DNA from: Lachnospiraceae bacterium UBA7179
Lineage (GTDB): Bacteria; Bacillota; Clostridia; Lachnospirales; Lachnospiraceae
Assembly (NCBI GenBank): GCA_002491195.1
Contig: DKVL01000061.1
Coordinates: 30,731 to 76,604, forward strand
Direction: 5' to 3'
DNA length: 45,874 nt
In this document: in pieces, positions 1 to 9,036 of the stretch
How the letters are laid out: the number at the start of each line of letters is the position of its first letter
Position numbering within the stretch: the first letter of the stretch is position 1
Position numbers and translations under genes: made by a program
The notes under the pieces: model-generated
Told to the model about the DNA's origin: nothing
Databases searched by the model: none
The model's input: only the letters and a program-made list of their open reading frames with translations

Positions 1-266
1 GGATACAGAGCGTAGTTCTGGAATACCATCGCGATATCTCTGTCCTTCGGCTCAACATCATTTACAACTCTGTCGCCAATCTTCAACTCGCCGGAAGAAA
101 TGTCCTCAAGACCTGCAATCATACGAAGTGTTGTAGATTTACCACAACCAGAAGGTCCTACGAAGATGATGAACTCTTTGTCAGCAATCTCGAGATTGAA
201 ATTCTTAACTGCCTCGAATCCATTTGGGTATACTTTACAAACGTTTTTTAAAGATAAACTTGCCAT
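1..266 (-). CDS. MsmK/UgpC-type sugar ABC transporter ATPase, N-terminal part (runs off the window)
   Basis: The first 88 residues of a carbohydrate ABC transporter ATPase are visible; the rest lies left of the window. The protein should energise uptake of oligosaccharides or glycerol-phosphate type substrates at the inner face of the membrane. Visible motifs are an N-terminal MASLSLKNVCK strand, the Walker A loop GPSGCGKST at about residues 38-46, the MIAGLE segment, and the start of the Q-loop region (MVFQNYALYP). MsmK/MalK/UgpC proteins share this pattern and often serve several permeases encoded elsewhere. The ATG ending at 266 is preceded by GGAGG at about 276-280. The C-terminal regulatory domain that separates MalK from MsmK and UgpC is not visible, so no symbol is given. 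Confidence 0.93.
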   Translation of the reverse strand, partial: MASLSLKNVCKVYPNGFEAVKNFNLEIADKEFIIFVGPSGCGKSTTLRMIAGLEDISSGELKIGDRVVNDVEPKDRDIAMVFQNYALY

Positions 267-422
267 ATTGAAATGCCTCCCGAATTATTGATTATTTTGT
301 TTCGTTGAAAGTAATATGTACTACGGTCATTCTTTCAACAAGTTGTTTTTGTATAATCCAAGTATAAAATAATTTCATCCAAATTGCTATACCATAAATC
401 CACAAAGATTTTTAAATGCTTA

Positions 423-439
423 TGTAACAATTGCTTACA
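423..439. promoter_or_regulatory. imperfect dyad in the leader of the sugar ABC ATPase gene
   Basis: The 265-bp gap 267-531 contains no gene. It holds an imperfect dyad with arms TGTAA and TTACA around an AATTG core (423-439), and a nearby inverted copy of GCTTACA (433-439 against 472-478). This could be an operator for a LacI-type sugar repressor, which would suit the downstream sugar ABC ATPase. No canonical -35/-10 pair with 17-bp spacing was found close to it, so the call is weak. Confidence 0.25.
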
Positions 440-531
440 AGTCACAAAATGAACCACAATTTACGATTGCCTGTAAGCATTTTGTCCAACTAATTGAATT
501 AATTATATACAGTTTTACCAAACCCAAAAGA

Positions 532-1314
532 TCATTTCTGCTCATTTGTATCATTTTTCAGACTACTTTCGGGCACTTCCACAAATTTCCCGTTGCGGAA
601 CACTTTTACCATCTTGTTCTCGCGCTCGATGCGGTCGCTCTCCGCAAAAATCCCACTGTCCGTTTCAGAATCATTCGTCTCCTCCGATGATTCCTGGCTT
701 CTGTCGACAAGTGCATCCTCGTATTTTTTGAACACACGCAACAGTAAAAATGATTTGATATAGATCACAAATCCAAATGCCATAAGGACAATCACTGGCA
801 GAATCTGTGGAATAAAGTAGAATATCACCACTGGTACTGCATAGACTGCTACCAGTAAAAACGCTGTTGGCAAATGCGACAACGCCATTAAAAATGCATT
901 TTTTATCGTATTTTTTACTGGATTGATAAAACGCGCCTGCAGCGGGAACATAAATACTACGCCCATGAGCACCACCACTGTCACTGTCATCATGGCAATC
1001 CGAATCCACTGTGCAAACTCAATCCCGGAATACGCGATGATTCTATAATCTGCCACCAGAACTCCAAACACGACAAGAAGAATCAGCCAGATTGCCGTTC
1101 CCTGCTTAAAGTTCTCCTTAAATGCCTTCCAGAAACCCTTCATGATATAGGTCTCCTCATTCTTTACCATCTTAAATCCCATATAATACGCAGCAGAAAA
1201 AGAAGCTCCAATCGTAAAAAACGGAATACTGAACACAAGAAACAGGACATTTAGTATCATAATATCTGCAACTTTGTTCAGGAAATTCATCAGCGGACTG
1301 TCAAGCTTAAACAT
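532..1314 (-). CDS. YesL/DUF624 family membrane protein
   Basis: A 260-residue protein of the YesL (DUF624) family. The N-terminus (MFKLDSPLMNFLNKVADIM) and the following IPFFTIGASFSAAYY segment are typical. Hydrophobic segments lie near residues 20-45, 75-95, 105-130 and 145-195. The last 60 residues are charged and acidic, rich in Ser, Glu and Asp, and probably cytoplasmic. Family members usually sit beside sugar ABC transporter genes, as here next to an MsmK-like ATPase, but their biochemical role is unknown. The ATG follows a GAGGAG ribosome binding site and a good promoter lies just upstream. Confidence 0.85.
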   Translation of the reverse strand: MFKLDSPLMNFLNKVADIMILNVLFLVFSIPFFTIGASFSAAYYMGFKMVKNEETYIMKGFWKAFKENFKQGTAIWLILLVVFGVLVADYRIIAYSGIEFAQWIRIAMMTVTVVVLMGVVFMFPLQARFINPVKNTIKNAFLMALSHLPTAFLLVAVYAVPVVIFYFIPQILPVIVLMAFGFVIYIKSFLLLRVFKKYEDALVDRSQESSEETNDSETDSGIFAESDRIERENKMVKVFRNGKFVEVPESSLKNDTNEQK

Positions 1315-1354
1315 ACTATAATTCTCCTCTCGTCATCAAAACACCATAAAGAGT

Positions 1355-1383
1355 ATTATAGTTTGTTTTATATGGTATTTCAA
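1355..1383 (-). promoter_or_regulatory. sigma-A type promoter of the DUF624 gene
   Basis: On the minus strand, TTGAAA (1378-1383) is followed after exactly 17 bp by a perfect TATAAT (1355-1360). The spacing to the DUF624 start codon at 1314 leaves a leader of about 35 nt that contains the GAGGAG ribosome binding site. This is one of the cleanest promoters in the window. Confidence 0.75.
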
Positions 1384-1403
1384 CAAATAAAATATTAAAT
1401 TTT

Positions 1404-2657
1404 TTAACTCAGGCTTGAATATACCTGATTGTAATTGCGCTGCAGCTTCTGGTGTGTCACCAGTGCCATCTCTGCCTTCTGCTTCGCCTGATCCATGATC
1501 TCGTCATAATATTTCAGGAACGTATCTGCCACGATTCCATCGTATTTACCGGAAATGATGCCATTGTTGAGATCGTCGACAATCTCCTCCTTCGTGTACG
1601 CCTCCCTGTAAGGCTTTGCCTCCATCGCGTTGACGACCTGCTCTGAAATCTGCAGAATCGCCTCCTTCTCTCCCATTACACTCGCTTTCAACCCACGCGG
1701 ATATCCGCTTCCATCAAAGCGCTCATGGTGTCCTGCAGCGATTCGTATAATTTCCTTGGACAATTTCTTATCCAGCGTCTTTTCCATGATATCTACGTGT
1801 GTCTTGATCAGATTCTTCTCCTCCTCACTGAGCGTTCTCGGTGCATCCAACAGTTCTTTCGGAATTGCAAGCATACCGATATCGTGAACCATAGCCGCAT
1901 AATACACCTCGTTCTTGTCAAGTTCACTCAGCTTTAACTTTCTGCCAAGCTCACGGCACACATAGATCGTCGCCACTGTCTCAGATACCATCTGCTCCTC
2001 CTTGAGTCCTGTACAGTACATCAGCATCTTTAAATATTTTTCCTTTTCAATGTCTGACAGCAGTATGTATTCCAGACTCTCGCTGTACTCCGCCTTGTAA
2101 CTGTTATCCCTTATTTTTGTAAAGATATCATGTTCCGCCACAGTCTTTACAAGCAGCTGACATACCCTCGGATCAAATTTCGTACCAGAATATTTCTCAA
2201 TCAGCTTATAATCAAACTTGGCCCCGAACGACCTCTGCCATACATCCATCATCTCCGCTGCTTTCAATACTTCCAGTTCAAAACGGTACCTGTAATCCAT
2301 ATCCTTTGTCTTGCTGTAATCCATATGGTGATAAAGAATCATCTTGGATTGTTCTTCTAGCGGAGAGAGATATCTCAGAAAGAGATATCCATACACGGAA
2401 TGCGGCGTCGAATTCTTCGCCTCAAAGGTTAATGGCTTGCGCACATCATCTGTCTTGATCGCCCCGATATCATGGAGAAGCGCCAATACCATGAAATCTG
2501 CAATCTCATATTTCTCATATGTTCCCTGTGTTTCCAGCATCTTGGACATGATATAACTCACCCGCATACAATGATGCGCCATCGATTTGTTCATCAGCCG
2601 CACTGTCTCATAAATCAGATCTGCCATATTTCTGCTTGTAATATATTCTACTGCCAT
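1404..2657 (-). CDS. tandem-HD protein with C-terminal HD-GYP domain (c-di-GMP phosphodiesterase candidate)
   Basis: A 417-residue soluble protein with two HD-type halves. The N-terminal half carries LLHDIGAI at about residues 60-67. The C-terminal half carries MVHDIGML near 254-261 and HHERFDGSGYP near 307-317, which is the HD-GYP signature with Phe in place of the more usual Trp. HD-GYP domains hydrolyse cyclic di-GMP using a binuclear metal centre built from these His and Asp residues. There is no membrane segment, receiver or other input domain, so what controls the activity is unclear. The gene starts 24 bp upstream of the GNAT gene end and may be transcribed separately. The start is an ATG after a purine-rich AGAGGGTGGGAAA stretch. 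Confidence 0.85.
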   Translation of the reverse strand: MAVEYITSRNMADLIYETVRLMNKSMAHHCMRVSYIMSKMLETQGTYEKYEIADFMVLALLHDIGAIKTDDVRKPLTFEAKNSTPHSVYGYLFLRYLSPLEEQSKMILYHHMDYSKTKDMDYRYRFELEVLKAAEMMDVWQRSFGAKFDYKLIEKYSGTKFDPRVCQLLVKTVAEHDIFTKIRDNSYKAEYSESLEYILLSDIEKEKYLKMLMYCTGLKEEQMVSETVATIYVCRELGRKLKLSELDKNEVYYAAMVHDIGMLAIPKELLDAPRTLSEEEKNLIKTHVDIMEKTLDKKLSKEIIRIAAGHHERFDGSGYPRGLKASVMGEKEAILQISEQVVNAMEAKPYREAYTKEEIVDDLNNGIISGKYDGIVADTFLKYYDEIMDQAKQKAEMALVTHQKLQRNYNQVYSSLS

Positions 2658-2680
2658 TTTCCCACCCTCTCTTACTAATT

Positions 2681-3190
2681 TTATAAAATACTGCGTTTCA
2701 TCGGTGTATAACGGATACCGTCAGATGCCTGTTCCACATCAGTATCCACAAAGCCCATACGATGATAAAACCCCGTCGCATAGGGAGCTGCATGGACTGT
2801 AATGCTATCATGACCTTCCTCTGTCAGGACATATTTGCTCACATATTCGATCAATCCTCTGCCGATTCCCATCTTATGATATTTTTCATCCACAAAAAGG
2901 AGCGATATATGTGTCTCACCTCTAAGGCTGATCATCCCGATCATCTTGTTGTTGTCATATGCACCAAACAACTGATATGAACCAAGCATAAACATTTTAT
3001 ACAGTACTGTATCTGTAATGAACTCCTGAAAACTCTCGACCCCCTCCGGCGTAAAATCATGTGCCTCGAACTGCATAAATGTGCGCCACGCCAGTGCCAT
3101 GGCATCATCCCATTCGTCGCGGTATGCCGGTCTTATGGAGATTCTGATTGGTTTGTAAATATTTCTCCCATATCTCTGCCCGAACTCCAA
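2681..3190 (-). CDS. GNAT family N-acetyltransferase (TTG start)
   Basis: About 169 residues with a GNAT fold: an opening RISIRPAYRDEWDDA strand-helix pair, the acetyl-CoA loop pattern KYHKMGIGRGLI, and ATGFYHRMGF near the C-terminus. GNAT enzymes transfer an acetyl group from acetyl-CoA to an amine; the substrate cannot be predicted. The start was set at the TTG ending at 3190 because an AGGAAGG ribosome binding site lies 10 nt upstream and a promoter lies at 3223-3251. The open frame extends further upstream, but those codons would be before the transcription start. No in-frame ATG fits before the conserved domain. Confidence 0.78.
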   Translation of the reverse strand: MEFGQRYGRNIYKPIRISIRPAYRDEWDDAMALAWRTFMQFEAHDFTPEGVESFQEFITDTVLYKMFMLGSYQLFGAYDNNKMIGMISLRGETHISLLFVDEKYHKMGIGRGLIEYVSKYVLTEEGHDSITVHAAPYATGFYHRMGFVDTDVEQASDGIRYTPMKRSIL

Positions 3191-3222
3191 TTTCCAGTCA
3201 CCTTCCTGCTTTTTATTTTTTA

Positions 3223-3251
3223 AGTATAGCACAAATTTCCCAAATTGTATA
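3223..3251 (-). promoter_or_regulatory. promoter of the GNAT gene, extended -10
   Basis: On the minus strand, TATACA (3246-3251) is separated by 17 bp from TATACT (3223-3228), and the -10 is preceded by TGC, which makes it an extended -10 element. It predicts transcription from about 3216 and so supports the TTG start at 3190. Confidence 0.55.
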
Positions 3252-3314
3252 TTTTTTGTCAAAAATAAAAAAATAAGGCACAGACTCAATTGTTTCGCCC
3301 ATGCCTTGCTGTTC

Positions 3315-3590
3315 CTATTGGCAGATAAAAAATTTTTCAAGCGCTTCGACCGCTTCTCCCTCATCCTTTCCGTCCGCAGAAATCGTTACATTCATCCCCT
3401 TCGAAGGGTTAAATGCAATAATCCCCATAATGCTCTTCGCGTTGATCCTGTACTTGTCATACTCCAGCAAGATCTCACTCTTGTACTGGCTTGCGATCTG
3501 TACAATCTCCGCCAGCGGGTGATCATACTTCTTCTCGATTTCCTTTACCGTGACTTCTCTTCTTAACACGCCGATTCCCTCCGTTACCAT
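3315..3590 (-). CDS. HPr-like (Crh-like) protein lacking the active-site histidine
   Basis: About 91 residues that align along their length with HPr, the phosphocarrier of the sugar phosphotransferase system. The matching parts include EIVQIASQYKSE (HPr helix 1), NAKSIMGIIAF with the regulatory Ser equivalent to Ser46, and TISADGKDEGEAVEAL at the C-terminus. In the loop where HPr has HARP, this protein reads YDHP: Tyr at the position of His15 and His at the position of Arg17. It therefore probably cannot relay phosphate from enzyme I but could still be phosphorylated on Ser, as Bacillus Crh is. That would make it a regulatory HPr paralogue acting in carbon catabolite control. The start is uncertain: ATG at 3590 is chosen, though a TTG at 3626 keeps the same frame. 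Confidence 0.72.
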   Translation of the reverse strand: MVTEGIGVLRREVTVKEIEKKYDHPLAEIVQIASQYKSEILLEYDKYRINAKSIMGIIAFNPSKGMNVTISADGKDEGEAVEALEKFFICQ

Positions 3591-3756
3591 TCTGAATTTC
3601 CAAATGAAATACGCACACTTTTGCAAGCCAAATATCTCGCATTGTGATACTCATTTTTATATATCATGTAATAATTGCTTAATTTTAACTATGTATTATT
3701 GTCCGTTTTTTTGATAGAAAAGTCAATGTTTTTTTAAGAAAAATTAAAGATTTATC

Positions 3757-3786
3757 AAAAAACCGTCTTTTTCACGAAAAAAGCAC
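3757..3786 (-). terminator. intrinsic terminator after the hybrid kinase gene
   Basis: Directly after the kinase stop codon the minus strand reads a CTTTTT/AAAAAG stem with a short TCGTG loop, then GG and a run of six T. The stem is AT-rich and carries a small bulge, so it may be inefficient. Confidence 0.5.
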
Positions 3787-6219
3787 TTATTTTAAGTATT
3801 TCATTAGTATTTTCTGCAAAACGTCCACGTCAATCGGCTTCGTCATAAAGTCGTCAAACCCTTTTCGGATATAATCCTCCCTTGCCCCGGCGATAGCGTT
3901 CGCCGTCAGGACGACAATCGGCGTTGTGTGGCTCGCACTTTCCTCATGTCCATGAAGGTACTGCATCAATTCCGTACCACTGATCTCCGGCATCATATCA
4001 TCTGTCAGGATCAGGTCATAGACCTCCACATCCAAATGATTAATCGCAGCCTGTCCACCGTTTGCACGGCTTACTTCAATATCCAGCATCTCCAGAATCG
4101 AAGCGATCACTTCGAGATTCATCTCATTGTCATCCACCACGAATACCTTCTTGCCTGGAAAGCGCATCGTCTCCAGACTTTCCTCACTTTTCCCGCTCTT
4201 TTCACTGCTAAGCAGTTCAAAGCGCTTCTTATAATCACCGATGGGAGCGCCTGATACGATCCTCTGTGGGATCAGTACGCTAAAGCAGGAACCTTTTCCA
4301 TACTCACTCTCCACATTGATTTTACCATCCATCAGGCCCACCAGGCGCGCTGTGATACTAAGTCCCAGTCCCGTCCCTTCGATACTCCTGTTTTTGAGTC
4401 GGTCAAGACGCTCAAACTCGACAAACAGTTTCGACAGATCTTCCTTTTTGATGCCCACTCCGCTGTCTGATACCCTGATATCAAGCAGAATATTCTCCTC
4501 GTCAAGACATTCCGACACGTTCTGCCTCCTGACGCAGAGTTCCACCCAGCCTTGTTTGGTATATTTTACAGCGTTGGTCATAAGATTAAGAACAATCTGC
4601 TTGATCCGCACTTCATCACCGTAGAGCAGATCCGGAATCGTGCCATCAATGTCAAGTCTTAACTCCAGGCCTTCATTGTCGATTCGCTCCTGTGTCATCA
4701 CTACAACATCGTTAAGCAGGGAGGATAGAGAATAGTCCGACGCGACAATGTCCATTTTCCCTGACTCAATCTTCGAGAAATCAAGGATATCATTGATCAG
4801 TGCCAGAAGTGTTCTCCCTGCGCTCTGGATGTCGGCAGAGTACTTTTGGATGCTGCTCTTGTCTGTCTCGTGCATGATCAGCTCGTTTAAACCAAGAATG
4901 GCATTGAGCGGTGTCCGTATCTCATGGGACATATGCGACAGGAAACGGCTCTTCTGCTCACTGGCCTCCTCGGCCGCCATCTTTTCCCGCTCCATGATAA
5001 CATGATCTGCCTCCTCCCGCATGCGATTCAGCTCGTTGCGGCTCCGCACAATCCAGACCAGCATACAGACACTGAAAACTAACAGTCCGCATCCAAACGC
5101 GATCGAACATGGATAAATCACCTCATTCCAATAGGCCACCATACTGATCACAGTTGACGTGATGACAGCGCTAAAACCCAGAAATACATCCGCTGATGGC
5201 ATCAGTTTTTCCTGTATAAAACTTAAAATACACGCTCCAATGTCAACCACGATAACAATATGCACATAAATATAAAATTCAGAAATATTCTTTGCAAAAA
5301 ATACAAAGGAAAAAACACTGACAACAGCAACGATAAACTCAGCAAATACCAGCGCCTCATAGCGCATATGCCCTGGAAAAAAAGCATACTCCACAAACAG
5401 GGTAAACGGAATGGGCAGCATGAGCATTGATATATTGTTCAGCCAGCTAACGATGGAAATCCGCTCGATCAGTATGTCCAGGCATCCGCTGTCCGTTCCA
5501 AGATATATCACAGACAGCAGCAAAAAAATGGTCAGCCATTGAAACGGGCGTACATCGCGCAGCTTATCAATCAATATCGTAGAATGGCTTACGATCAGAT
5601 TCAGTATAATGAGCACGATGGCGGCCATGCAGATCATAAGACTGCTTTTTGCTTCAGACAAAATATATCTCACAAGTGCATACCGGTCACCGACTGCCAT
5701 AAACTGAACTGTCGAACGTTCCCCTCCAGTCTCATTGTCAAGTTCTATGGTAATCGTATCGCCTGCCTTCATCCCGCCCGCGGGAATCTGATGAAGCAGA
5801 TACATCCGCTTGCTGTAGGAACGATACTCCTCGCGAAAATAATACGCATACCATATTTTACCGTTGACATAGACAACAGTGTCAAGAGCCCTTGCGCGAA
5901 AACAAAGATACTCCTCAGGCGAAGGCGTAAAATCCAACGTCTTTGTAATCGAGATATGGCCATCCTTAGTATGAATCGGTAAATAGTGCTGCTCATGCGG
6001 GATGACCTTCATAGGTTTCCCTGTTTCATCTAATTCATCGGCATAATACCATCCATCCCCAAACCACACATCATTCTTTCCAAGATTTTTGAAATGACGC
6101 TGCACAGGAGCCCGCAGACAGATCAATATTGTAATAATCAATACGGCGATCAAAAAGGCGAAGTAAATCACTCTGATCACAAAACGCAGGTCAATATTCT
6201 TGTCTTTCTGGTCTTTCAT
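3787..6219 (-). CDS. hybrid sensor histidine kinase / response regulator, 7TM-type sensor
   Basis: An 810-residue membrane-bound hybrid kinase. One membrane segment near residues 12-32 is followed by an extracytoplasmic domain of about 150 residues and then a block of roughly seven hydrophobic helices (about 190-400), an arrangement like 7TMR-DISM sensors. A short coiled coil leads to HisKA with the phosphoacceptor motif SHMSHEIRTPLNA near 430, then HATPase_c with DSGVGI near 588 and GTGLGLSI. A C-terminal receiver carries VVDDNEMN near 695, the Asp in LTDDMMP near 739 and the KP pair in FMTKPID. The upstream OmpR-type regulator ends 38 bp before it and the two probably form one operon. The ligand is unknown. 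Confidence 0.92.
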   Translation of the reverse strand: MKDQKDKNIDLRFVIRVIYFAFLIAVLIITILICLRAPVQRHFKNLGKNDVWFGDGWYYADELDETGKPMKVIPHEQHYLPIHTKDGHISITKTLDFTPSPEEYLCFRARALDTVVYVNGKIWYAYYFREEYRSYSKRMYLLHQIPAGGMKAGDTITIELDNETGGERSTVQFMAVGDRYALVRYILSEAKSSLMICMAAIVLIILNLIVSHSTILIDKLRDVRPFQWLTIFLLLSVIYLGTDSGCLDILIERISIVSWLNNISMLMLPIPFTLFVEYAFFPGHMRYEALVFAEFIVAVVSVFSFVFFAKNISEFYIYVHIVIVVDIGACILSFIQEKLMPSADVFLGFSAVITSTVISMVAYWNEVIYPCSIAFGCGLLVFSVCMLVWIVRSRNELNRMREEADHVIMEREKMAAEEASEQKSRFLSHMSHEIRTPLNAILGLNELIMHETDKSSIQKYSADIQSAGRTLLALINDILDFSKIESGKMDIVASDYSLSSLLNDVVVMTQERIDNEGLELRLDIDGTIPDLLYGDEVRIKQIVLNLMTNAVKYTKQGWVELCVRRQNVSECLDEENILLDIRVSDSGVGIKKEDLSKLFVEFERLDRLKNRSIEGTGLGLSITARLVGLMDGKINVESEYGKGSCFSVLIPQRIVSGAPIGDYKKRFELLSSEKSGKSEESLETMRFPGKKVFVVDDNEMNLEVIASILEMLDIEVSRANGGQAAINHLDVEVYDLILTDDMMPEISGTELMQYLHGHEESASHTTPIVVLTANAIAGAREDYIRKGFDDFMTKPIDVDVLQKILMKYLK

Positions 6220-6257
6220 AATATCCTACAATCCTCCGTATTATCAGCATCCAGTTC

Positions 6258-7022
6258 CTAACTACTCTTATTTTTATCCTCCTCTATCACCCATAAGTAA
6301 CCAATACCATACACTGTTTTGATATAATTTTGTGCATCCAGTTTGTTGCAGAGCATATGCACAACCTCCGCCAGTATCGTTTCATCTATATAGATCATCC
6401 TGCTCTCCAGCCGCAGCTTATCTACCAGAGCCTTTTTCTTGAGCACGATTCCCTTATTTTCCACTAAATTGCGCAACAGGCACTGTTCCAAGCGGTTGAG
6501 CCGCACTTTCTTCCCTGCAACGCTGTATTCTCCAGTATCAAAATCAAATACGTAATCATCAATTTCCACAACATGTTCACCGATGATACTTTTCCTGCTG
6601 CCTGCGCCAATTGCCTCAAATCTGCTGATTGCGCGGAAACTGGAATTTCCCTTGCCGCGCTTGAACTGTGTCCAGACCTTTGCCTTGAGGACAGATATGC
6701 TGAATGGCTTGGTGATATAGTCTGCGATTCCCTGCTCACAAAGTTCCGTCGCATCTGGCTTCCTGTCATTTGAGACAATCAGTATGATCGGGACATCATT
6801 GGATTCATAAAGACCAAGCCCCAACTCATAGATCAGGTCATAGCCATTCCCATCGGGAAGTTCTGTGTCAATAATAATCTGCTGGTATTGTTCGCTTTCC
6901 AGTAAAGCTGTCGCCGCCTCAAGCGTCCCGCAGCTAAAAGTATGTGTATCATTGTCTGTCAGCGCCCTGCACATCCTCTCTGCCAGCTTAAAGTCAGCCT
7001 CAATAATCAATATTTTATTCAT
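6258..7022 (-). CDS. OmpR/PhoB-type response regulator
   Basis: A 254-residue two-domain regulator. The receiver begins MNKILIIEAD, has the probable phosphoacceptor Asp52 in IIIDTELPDGNG and the conserved YITKPFS lysine near 105. The acidic pair is EAD rather than the common DDD/EDD. The C-terminal half is a winged helix (LNRLEQCLLRNLVENKG through IKTVYGIGYLWV) that should bind DNA. It sits between the MCP gene upstream and the hybrid kinase downstream, so it is the likely output of that kinase, although the kinase also has its own receiver. The ATG is preceded by AAAGGA. An 11-bp perfect stem-loop lies in its leader. Confidence 0.9.
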   Translation of the reverse strand: MNKILIIEADFKLAERMCRALTDNDTHTFSCGTLEAATALLESEQYQQIIIDTELPDGNGYDLIYELGLGLYESNDVPIILIVSNDRKPDATELCEQGIADYITKPFSISVLKAKVWTQFKRGKGNSSFRAISRFEAIGAGSRKSIIGEHVVEIDDYVFDFDTGEYSVAGKKVRLNRLEQCLLRNLVENKGIVLKKKALVDKLRLESRMIYIDETILAEVVHMLCNKLDAQNYIKTVYGIGYLWVIEEDKNKSS

Positions 7023-7048
7023 GATAAAGTCCTTTTACACGAAGGAAC

Positions 7049-7078
7049 CGTAAAGAGATACTATGCAATCTCTTTACG
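7049..7078. repeat. perfect 11-bp stem-loop in the leader of the response regulator gene
   Basis: CGTAAAGAGAT (7049-7059) and its exact complement ATCTCTTTACG (7068-7078) flank an 8-nt loop. No T-run follows on either strand, so it is not a standard terminator. It lies 27 bp before the regulator start codon, between the MCP and regulator genes. It may be an mRNA processing or stability element, or a small intergenic palindromic repeat. Confidence 0.6.
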
Positions 7079-7126
7079 ATTCTCATAATGACACGATTCT
7101 ATGTTGATGAGACTGTACACTCATCA

Positions 7127-8866
7127 TCATTGATGGACAAACCGGTCTGATTCCTGCTTGAGCTGAATCGAGATCGTGCTGTTCTCCTCCATCTGCTTTG
7201 AAATCTGCGAAATCTCCTCCACTAAATCGTTGGTATTCATAGCTGCCATCGTCACAGCATTCGCACTCTCGTCAATTGCCAGACTAATACCACGTATCGA
7301 TTCTGTAATCTCTGTAACAATCGTCCGCAAACTGCCCGACATATCGTTAAACCGTGTTACAATCTTATTGACATGAACTGCATCCTCGCGATACTGTCTG
7401 CCGCTCTGTACAAACCCATCATAATCAGGCAGAATCGTCTCATTAATATAGTTCACAATATCGTCCGAATTTCTGACAAGCTCATGCACCGCTGCCGTTA
7501 CCATATTATTGATATTCTGGATATTGCTTGCCGTCTCCCGGCTGGAATCCGCTAACTGCCGGATCTCGTCAGCCACGACTGCAAATCCCTTTCCTGCCTC
7601 TCCTGCCCTCGCCGCTTCGATCGAAGCATTGAGTGCTAACAAGTTGGTCTGTGAGGAAATGTTCAGGATCTCATTGGTTAAGTCATTGACGCGGTCAACA
7701 CTCCTGGAATCTTCCATCGCTTTCTTCAGGGAATCCAAAATCTGCTCTATGACAGTGCTCGTATTATTTTTATTGGAAACAGCCGTACTCTCGAGGTCGC
7801 TTGCCCGCTTTTCCATCTCATTCGCATAAATCTGAAGATTTCCGGACTCATCTGCAAGTTCATTGACATTGTCGCCCACATCGCCCGCCCTGCCATTTAC
7901 ACTGGACGCTGTTGCTGATACTTCCTCCATGGACGCGGAAAGCTGTTCCATCGCTGCTGAAATATCGCATGAACTTCCATTTGCAGAGGATACATTTTCT
8001 GACACCTGTGTCACAATTGTGTCGAGTGTGGATGCATTTTGAGTGATCTTACTCATGATGCCTTGCAGGGTCTCAATAAACATGTCCATGCTCTTCGAGA
8101 GACGCCCGATCTCATCCCTGCCAGCAACTGTAACTCTCCTGGTCAGATCTCCCATACCCGCATTGATGCCATCAACGATTACTGTCAACTCCCTGTTGAT
8201 CTTAAGAACCGGCGTGACGATCTCAATATTGCACAAAACAATGGAGCCCAGCGTCATGAGCAGGCCGAAAGCCATAAAGCCAATCCCCGTAGCAACAGCA
8301 GACTTGTATGCGCGCTCATTCTCTGCAACAGCATTCAGCACCGCTGTCATCTCATATTCCCTAAGCTGCGCAAGGCACTCTTTCATCGCCGCCATATCAT
8401 TGGCCAGCGCCCCATTTGCGATCGCCGTTGCTTCCGCTTCAGCGCCGTCGGTGCTGAATGTTATCAATTCCGCAAAATCCGACACAAACACGTCAAAATT
8501 CTGCATAAACTGTTCATACAGTTTTTCCTCCTCTGTACCGATGTCGAGCAGCTGTTCGAACTGTTCCTGCGTCGACAGTATCTCCGCATAGACTTCATTG
8601 ATCTCGTCTTCCAGGTCCTTGTAAACTGCCTCGTCCGTCACCACAATATGATTGTACGCGATGCGCGACAAATACTGGAAATCTGCGTTGAAGTCCCCCA
8701 CCATGTCCAGACATCTCGCATAGTTTCCCGATATAGATGTACTCGCATCCATAATGTTATTCATCCCTGTGTAACTCGTTAATCCCATAAGAAGTATGAT
8801 CACTGCCAGTGTAACCAGCGGTATCATGATCTTAAACCGAACGCTCATGTTTCTAAATGCACGCAT
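7127..8866 (-). CDS. methyl-accepting chemotaxis protein
   Basis: A 579-residue chemoreceptor. The first membrane helix is near residues 13-32, followed by a helical extracellular domain of about 155 residues of the four-helix-bundle type, and a second membrane helix near 191-212. HAMP follows (about 213-270), then a long coiled-coil signalling domain. The tip motif EAARAGEAGKGFAVVADEIRQL is intact near residue 420, so it should couple to CheA and CheW. The ATG has a GGAGG ribosome binding site 8 nt upstream. The gene lies upstream of the OmpR-type regulator and hybrid kinase in the same direction; whether they respond to the same signal is an inference. No CheA or CheW gene is in the window. 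Confidence 0.95.
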   Translation of the reverse strand: MRAFRNMSVRFKIMIPLVTLAVIILLMGLTSYTGMNNIMDASTSISGNYARCLDMVGDFNADFQYLSRIAYNHIVVTDEAVYKDLEDEINEVYAEILSTQEQFEQLLDIGTEEEKLYEQFMQNFDVFVSDFAELITFSTDGAEAEATAIANGALANDMAAMKECLAQLREYEMTAVLNAVAENERAYKSAVATGIGFMAFGLLMTLGSIVLCNIEIVTPVLKINRELTVIVDGINAGMGDLTRRVTVAGRDEIGRLSKSMDMFIETLQGIMSKITQNASTLDTIVTQVSENVSSANGSSCDISAAMEQLSASMEEVSATASSVNGRAGDVGDNVNELADESGNLQIYANEMEKRASDLESTAVSNKNNTSTVIEQILDSLKKAMEDSRSVDRVNDLTNEILNISSQTNLLALNASIEAARAGEAGKGFAVVADEIRQLADSSRETASNIQNINNMVTAAVHELVRNSDDIVNYINETILPDYDGFVQSGRQYREDAVHVNKIVTRFNDMSGSLRTIVTEITESIRGISLAIDESANAVTMAAMNTNDLVEEISQISKQMEENSTISIQLKQESDRFVHQ

Positions 8867-9036
8867 AAATTTATCCTCCGTTTTCCATCTGCGGACTGCC
8901 GATACAGACTTATTTTTATCCTATTAATTAAAAGTATAGTACTTATTGGATGTATGATCAATAAAATAATGGACTTCGCCCCAAAATTCATGAAAGATGC
9001 ACAATATATTCTGTCGCTTTATCAAGTCAGCATTGG

